Below, in pieces: positions 60,494-64,000 of a DNA stretch of 64,000 nucleotides. This DNA comes from Noviherbaspirillum saxi. GTDB taxonomy: Bacteria; Pseudomonadota; Gammaproteobacteria; Burkholderiales; Burkholderiaceae_D. The notes under the pieces are model-generated. The model saw nothing but the letters and a program-made list of their open reading frames with translations, was not told the DNA's origin and made no database searches. The position numbers and the translations under genes are program-made. Where the stretch lies: NCBI RefSeq assembly GCF_003591035.1, contig NZ_QYUO01000002.1, forward strand, positions 1,550,001 through 1,614,000. Reading direction: 5' to 3'. How positions within the stretch are numbered: position 1 is the first letter of the stretch; every line of letters starts with the position of its first letter.

Positions 60494-60516
60494 AATATGC
60501 ATCCCAAATACTTGTT
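60494..60516. promoter_or_regulatory. Possible NsrR operator upstream of nsrR
   Basis: AATATGCATCCCAAATACTTG shares the ATGCAT half-site and the AAAT segment of the NsrR consensus. A TAGAAT -10-like element lies at 60521-60526, so the site would overlap the promoter and could give autoregulation. Confidence 0.4.
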
Positions 60517-60557
60517 TTGGTAGAATAGTGTCGTTGAAGAAAAAATCGTGTTGAACA

Positions 60558-61028
60558 ATGCGCATTACCCGCTTTTCCGACATCGGATTGCGTGTGCTGA
60601 TTTATCTTGCCGGAGCCGATCAGCAGCGCTCTCCCGCTACCGTTGGTGAAATCGCCAAGCAATTCGATGTGCCGGTAAATCATCTGGTCAAAGTCGTTGG
60701 ACAACTCGCGCGCGTCGGATGGATACAAGCCTTGCGTGGACGACATGGCGGCTTGCGCTTGAATGCAGATGCGGCGGCGCTTCGTATCGGTGCCGTTCTG
60801 CGCGAACTCGAAGGTGATGCGGAACTTGTCGACTGCGAAGGGCAGCAATGCTGTCTGAGCCAGAACTGCATTTTGCGCGGCGCACTGGCAGCAGGTCTGC
60901 GAGCCTTTTACGACGCGATGGACCGCTATACCCTTGCCGATCTGATAGGTGGATCGGTTGGTGAGCAAATCATCGTCATGCACCGGAATTTTTTGCGTCC
61001 GCAGGAACAAAATAGCAAGAGTAGTTAA
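60558..61028 (+). CDS. nsrR: Nitric oxide-sensing Rrf2-family repressor NsrR
   Basis: 156 residues with an N-terminal winged helix (RFSDIGLRVLIYLAG, VGEIAKQFDVPVNHLVKVV) and the iron-sulfur-binding cysteines Cys93, Cys98 and Cys104 (CEGQQCCLSQNC, as in NsrR of Escherichia coli). Nitric oxide damages the [Fe-S] cluster and derepresses detoxification genes. It lies directly upstream of hmp in the same direction with an NsrR-like palindrome between. Confidence 0.9.
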   Translation: MRITRFSDIGLRVLIYLAGADQQRSPATVGEIAKQFDVPVNHLVKVVGQLARVGWIQALRGRHGGLRLNADAAALRIGAVLRELEGDAELVDCEGQQCCLSQNCILRGALAAGLRAFYDAMDRYTLADLIGGSVGEQIIVMHRNFLRPQEQNSKSS

Positions 61029-61079
61029 GAGTAATTAAATCCACGCTCACTTTGTGTGAGCATTTTTTTGATTTTTATT

Positions 61080-61096
61080 ATGCATTTTTAATGCAT
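61080..61096. promoter_or_regulatory. NsrR operator upstream of hmp
   Basis: ATGCATTTTTAATGCAT is a perfect 7-3-7 inverted repeat and matches the ATGCAT cores of the NsrR consensus. It is 16 bases from the hmp start, so bound NsrR would block transcription or initiation. Confidence 0.7.
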
Positions 61097-61112
61097 ATTT
61101 AAGGGGGAAAGA

Positions 61113-62318
61113 ATGATTTCAGCAGCAGCACGTCCGTATATCGACGCCAGCGTTCCGGTATTGCGCGAGCACGGACTTGCCATCACGCGCACTTTTTACA
61201 AGAACATGTTTGCAGCGCATCCTGAACTGACCAATTTGTTCAACATGGGAAATCAGGCAAATGGCGTTCAGCAGCAATCGCTTGCGTCGGCGGTATTTGC
61301 CTATGCGGCCAATATCGACAATGCCTCGGCGCTCGGCCCGGTGGTCAGCCGTATCGTGCACAAGCATGCATCGGTCGGCATCAAGTCCGAGCACTATCCC
61401 ATCGTCGGGCGGCATCTGCTGGGCGCGATTCAGGAAGTACTAGGCGAGGCCGCCACGCCAGCACTCATCTCCGCCTGGGATGAAGCTTATTCCGAACTTG
61501 CCGCCGCTTTGATCGACGCCGAAAAAGCCTTGTATGCACAAGCCAGAACGGAGCCGGGTCAGTTGCGCGAGATGCGTGTGGTCGATATTCGTAATGAAAG
61601 CGAAGATATCAAGGCATTCGTGCTTGAACCCGCCGACGGCCTTGCAGCACCCGCGTTCAAGCCGGGGCAATACCTGAGTGTTTCCGTAAATTTCGAGGAT
61701 GGTACGACACAACTTCGCCAGTACAGCTTGTCGGACGCGCCCGAATCCCGGCGCTTGCGGATTTCAGTCAAACGCGAACGCGAGGATCAGGCCGGCCCCG
61801 CCGGACGCGTATCGAACTGGCTGCATAATCACGTCCGCATCGGCAGCGTTCTCAAGGTGACACATCCGTTCGGAGACTTCACGCCGGATATCGCTTCGGC
61901 GAACCCTAACGTCCTTCTATCGGCAGGTGTCGGCATCACGCCGATGATATCGATCCTTAACCTGATCGCGCAGACAAATCCGTCGCGCGAAGTCATATTC
62001 GCGCATGCCGCTCAGGGGCTTGCATGGCATGCGCATCGTGCGGATGTCGCTTCAGCAATGAAGATCATGCCCAATCTGCAAACCGTCGCCTTTTATGAAC
62101 AAGCGAACGCAGACGATTGCAGCTTACCCAACACCTTTGCAGGACGAATGAATGTGGCCAAGCTTCCAGCATGGTCTTACACTGATGCCGACGTCTATCT
62201 CTGCGGTCCGGTTGAATTCATGCAGGCGCAATGGCGAGCGCTTCTCGACGCCGGCGTGCCGGCCGTCCGTCTGCACCGTGAGGTATTCGGCCCTGAGTTG
62301 TTGAACTATTTGAGCTGA
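61113..62318 (+). CDS. hmp: Flavohaemoglobin (nitric oxide dioxygenase)
   Basis: The 401-residue enzyme converts NO to nitrate. The globin domain (1-140) has Tyr29, Gln53 and proximal His85 (HKHASVGIKSEHYP); the FAD domain carries RQYSLSDAP and the NAD domain GVGITPMISI and YLCGPVEFM. Spacing of all haem-pocket residues matches Hmp. A good AAGGGGGAAAG site precedes the ATG. It is controlled by the NsrR-like operator just upstream. Confidence 0.96.
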   Translation: MISAAARPYIDASVPVLREHGLAITRTFYKNMFAAHPELTNLFNMGNQANGVQQQSLASAVFAYAANIDNASALGPVVSRIVHKHASVGIKSEHYPIVGRHLLGAIQEVLGEAATPALISAWDEAYSELAAALIDAEKALYAQARTEPGQLREMRVVDIRNESEDIKAFVLEPADGLAAPAFKPGQYLSVSVNFEDGTTQLRQYSLSDAPESRRLRISVKREREDQAGPAGRVSNWLHNHVRIGSVLKVTHPFGDFTPDIASANPNVLLSAGVGITPMISILNLIAQTNPSREVIFAHAAQGLAWHAHRADVASAMKIMPNLQTVAFYEQANADDCSLPNTFAGRMNVAKLPAWSYTDADVYLCGPVEFMQAQWRALLDAGVPAVRLHREVFGPELLNYLS

Positions 62319-62389
62319 TGAGGGCATCGCGCCACTTGTCGAGAGTGGCGCATCTTTATCTTTTCTCTTTTACTGCATGGGGACAGCAG

Positions 62390-62764
62390 ATGCTTTACAA
62401 CGCGATCACAGAGGCGTCCATCCGGGAACTGGTCGACAGCTTTTATGCAAGGGTACGAGAGGACGCCGTTCTTTCGCCTGTTTTCGAACGCATGTTGACT
62501 GGTAAATGGCATACGCATATGCCGCGCATGTATGCGTTCTGGACCAAGGTGTTGCTCGGCACGGGCGAGTTTCAGGGCAATGTATTTAGCAAGCACATGG
62601 CACTTGAAGGCATAGAACGCGAGCATTTCATTCGATGGCTTGCGCTTTTCAGGACGGCCGCAGTGGAAGTCTTTGGAATCCACGACGCGGATGCCGCGAT
62701 GGAAATCGCGGATCGCATCGCAACCAGTCTGCAGCTTGGCTATTTTGGAGAACGTGTTATCTGA
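62390..62764 (+). CDS. Group III truncated haemoglobin
   Basis: About 124 residues from the ATG at 62390, preceded by GGGGACAGCAG. Haem-pocket residues are visible: Tyr19 in the B helix (SFYARV) and proximal His69 (FSKHMAL), with PRMYAFWTKVLLG typical of group III. It follows hmp and probably shares its transcript, so may support NO or oxygen handling. Frames opening upstream of 62390 are not credible. Confidence 0.85.
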   Translation: MLYNAITEASIRELVDSFYARVREDAVLSPVFERMLTGKWHTHMPRMYAFWTKVLLGTGEFQGNVFSKHMALEGIEREHFIRWLALFRTAAVEVFGIHDADAAMEIADRIATSLQLGYFGERVI

Positions 62765-63251
62765 CGGCGCGCCGGAACGAATTCCGCCTGACGGCTGGGA
62801 TTGAAACTACGCGATCCGCAGCAGTGACTCATGGCCGGTTTTCGCAATGCACGCACCGTGACGTAATCCCACAAAGATTTACTCATCCTCCCAGAGCTAC
62901 CTTCCCCTCCTCTATAGACTGAGTGGTTGCGAAACAGCTTTCATCGTTCGGAGAAAGCATGTATTCCTCAAAATGAACTTTTCTTCGCCGTTAGTTCGTA
63001 TCCATGATGCTCGGAGTGGAGCAGTATGCACATTGAATTCAGGCGGGATTCGTCTTTAAAACATCACATACCGTTCAAAAAAGGAGTCAAAGCAAAATCA
63101 CGAAACGTGCGAGTATTTTTTACAAGTTGGCCAAATTTTTTCCCATCCATTGGCGCTTACAAGCAGTTGCAGAGTAATGCGCCTGCCTGCGCGGTTCTTG
63201 CTTATCATGTTGTCATTGAACCATCCGGGATGGTTTTATTGGAGAACGCAA
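62765..63251. other. Intergenic region upstream of the zinc metallopeptidase
   Basis: About 490 bases. A plus-strand frame at 63026-63499 has no recognised product and overlaps the metallopeptidase in another frame. TTGCTT near 63200 could be part of a promoter; no firm site is claimed. Confidence 0.4.
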
Positions 63252-64000
63252 ATGAGATGGGACGGCAATCGCGAGAGCGAAAATGTGGAAGACCGACGTG
63301 GCGACGGTGGCGGTGGGGGCTTTGGTTTCGGCGGGCGTTCCATAGGCCTGGGAACAATAGTCGTTGCGCTCGTCGCATCCTACTTCCTGGGTGTCAGTCC
63401 GATGACGGTGTTGAACGTATTAACGGGAGGCGCTCCCAGTGCCGTTCAAGTACAGCAAGGGCCGGCTGCAAGCCCCCCGGCATCGGACCAGATGACTAAG
63501 TTCGTGTCGACTGTTCTCGCCGACACTGAAGATACCTGGACCGAAATTTTTCGTGCCCAAGGCGAAAACTACGAGAAGCCACGACTGGTGCTGTTTTCCG
63601 GTAGCACGCCGACCGCCTGCGGAACCGGTCAGTCCGCAGCCGGCCCCTTCTATTGCCCGGGGGATCAGAAAATCTACATCGACTTGAGCTTTTATCGCCT
63701 GATGCAGCAGCGCTTCAATGTGTCCGGCGAGTTTGCACAGGCCTATGTGATTGCCCATGAGGTCGGGCATCATGTGCAACATTTGATGGGTATCTCGGAC
63801 AAGGTCGATAATGCGCGTCGCCGCACCTCGGAGGCACAGGCGAATGCACTGTCGGTACGGCTCGAACTGCAGGCCGATTGCTTTGCCGGAGTCTGGGCCC
63901 ATCACGCCGACCGCGCGCGCAGCATCCTTGAAACAGGCGATGTGGAAGCCGCACTGAATGCAGCCAGCGCGATCGGCGACGATGCATTGCAGCGCCAGGC
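63252..64000 (+). CDS. YpfJ-like neutral zinc metallopeptidase (partial)
   Basis: The ATG at 63252 is preceded by GGAG seven bases upstream and opens a frame that runs past the window end (249 complete codons). It has a glycine-rich start (RRGDGGGGGFGFGGRS), one membrane helix (IGLGTIVVALVASYFLG) and a metallopeptidase domain of the PF04228 type with YCPGDQKIYIDLSFY and zinc motif HEVGHH. The C-terminus is missing. Probably an inner-membrane enzyme with its catalytic part outside the cytoplasm. Confidence 0.9.
   Translation, partial: MRWDGNRESENVEDRRGDGGGGGFGFGGRSIGLGTIVVALVASYFLGVSPMTVLNVLTGGAPSAVQVQQGPAASPPASDQMTKFVSTVLADTEDTWTEIFRAQGENYEKPRLVLFSGSTPTACGTGQSAAGPFYCPGDQKIYIDLSFYRLMQQRFNVSGEFAQAYVIAHEVGHHVQHLMGISDKVDNARRRTSEAQANALSVRLELQADCFAGVWAHHADRARSILETGDVEAALNAASAIGDDALQRQ

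Larger units (their letters stand above)
59710..60557. other. Non-coding region with candidate small RNAs
   Basis: About 850 bases between the nuclease-like gene and nsrR. It carries two candidate small RNAs with terminators (59990-60073 and 60100-60213), a possible C-terminal gene remnant on the minus strand (60241-60375) and the nsrR operator. Nothing else is identified. Confidence 0.5.

Noticed and set aside
63026..63499. 157-codon frame at the window end
   Set aside because: It overlaps the metallopeptidase in another frame and has no known domain; the metallopeptidase with HEVGHH is clearly the real gene.

Overview
The window looks like chromosomal DNA of a betaproteobacterium in the Burkholderiales, most likely Oxalobacteraceae or a close relative. 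The support is a canonical rrn operon (16S, tRNA-Ile, tRNA-Ala, 23S, 5S), two phasin genes typical of polyhydroxybutyrate storage, a Tat-exported TRAP solute receptor, a QseBC-type two-component pair, an NsrR-Hmp nitric-oxide module, a DUF2242 lipoprotein and an LssY_C-type lipoprotein. I infer the family from gene content only and cannot name the genus.

Layout. 1-2300: a palindromic repeat, then an AIM24-like gene coupled to an M48 membrane protease. 2344-8544: one giant minus-strand gene encoding a Ser/Thr-kinase / AAA ATPase / hybrid histidine kinase. 8545-10998: a low-density stretch with an IS5-type transposase stump and an LssY_C-like lipoprotein. 10999-15045: a TRAP transporter operon whose receptor and permease genes are separated by a second copy of the palindromic repeat and a perfect hairpin. 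15108-19783: a DUF4394 lipoprotein, a class A penicillin-binding protein, a 2H-phosphoesterase-like protein and a small unknown protein. 20195-25872: the rrn operon on the minus strand, with promoter, two boxA-like elements and terminator. 26135-30450: a Tat-exported intradiol dioxygenase, a hybrid histidine kinase and a small overlapping gene. 30834-35113: HU, an alpha/beta hydrolase, a YbdK-type ligase coupled to a cation/proton antiporter, and a winged-helix protein. 35843-37836: qseBC-like pair. 38494-46946: small stress, envelope and unknown genes, a Wza-like export lipoprotein and zwf. 47114-49436: ahpC-ahpF. 49809-55203: an unknown transporter-like protein, a heavily decayed EAL-domain pseudogene, cheV and an IS630-family element inserted exactly in the cheV stop codon. 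55325-58600: a small zinc-ribbon protein, two phasins, an alpha/beta hydrolase and pssA. 59107-60213: a nuclease-like protein and candidate small RNAs. 60558-62764: nsrR, hmp and a truncated haemoglobin with NsrR-like operators. 63252 to the end: a YpfJ-type zinc metallopeptidase that runs off the window.

How it fits together. Much of the window is signal transduction and stress defence: peroxide (ahpCF), nitric oxide (nsrR, hmp, trHb), carbon storage (phasins), NADPH supply (zwf) and three sensor kinases. The best leads for something undescribed are the long palindromic repeat present twice, a cluster of candidate small RNAs near 60 kb including one with an anti-Shine-Dalgarno motif, and the TRAP permease with a repetitive loop. 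I found no CRISPR array, prophage, toxin-antitoxin pair or recognisable defence island.
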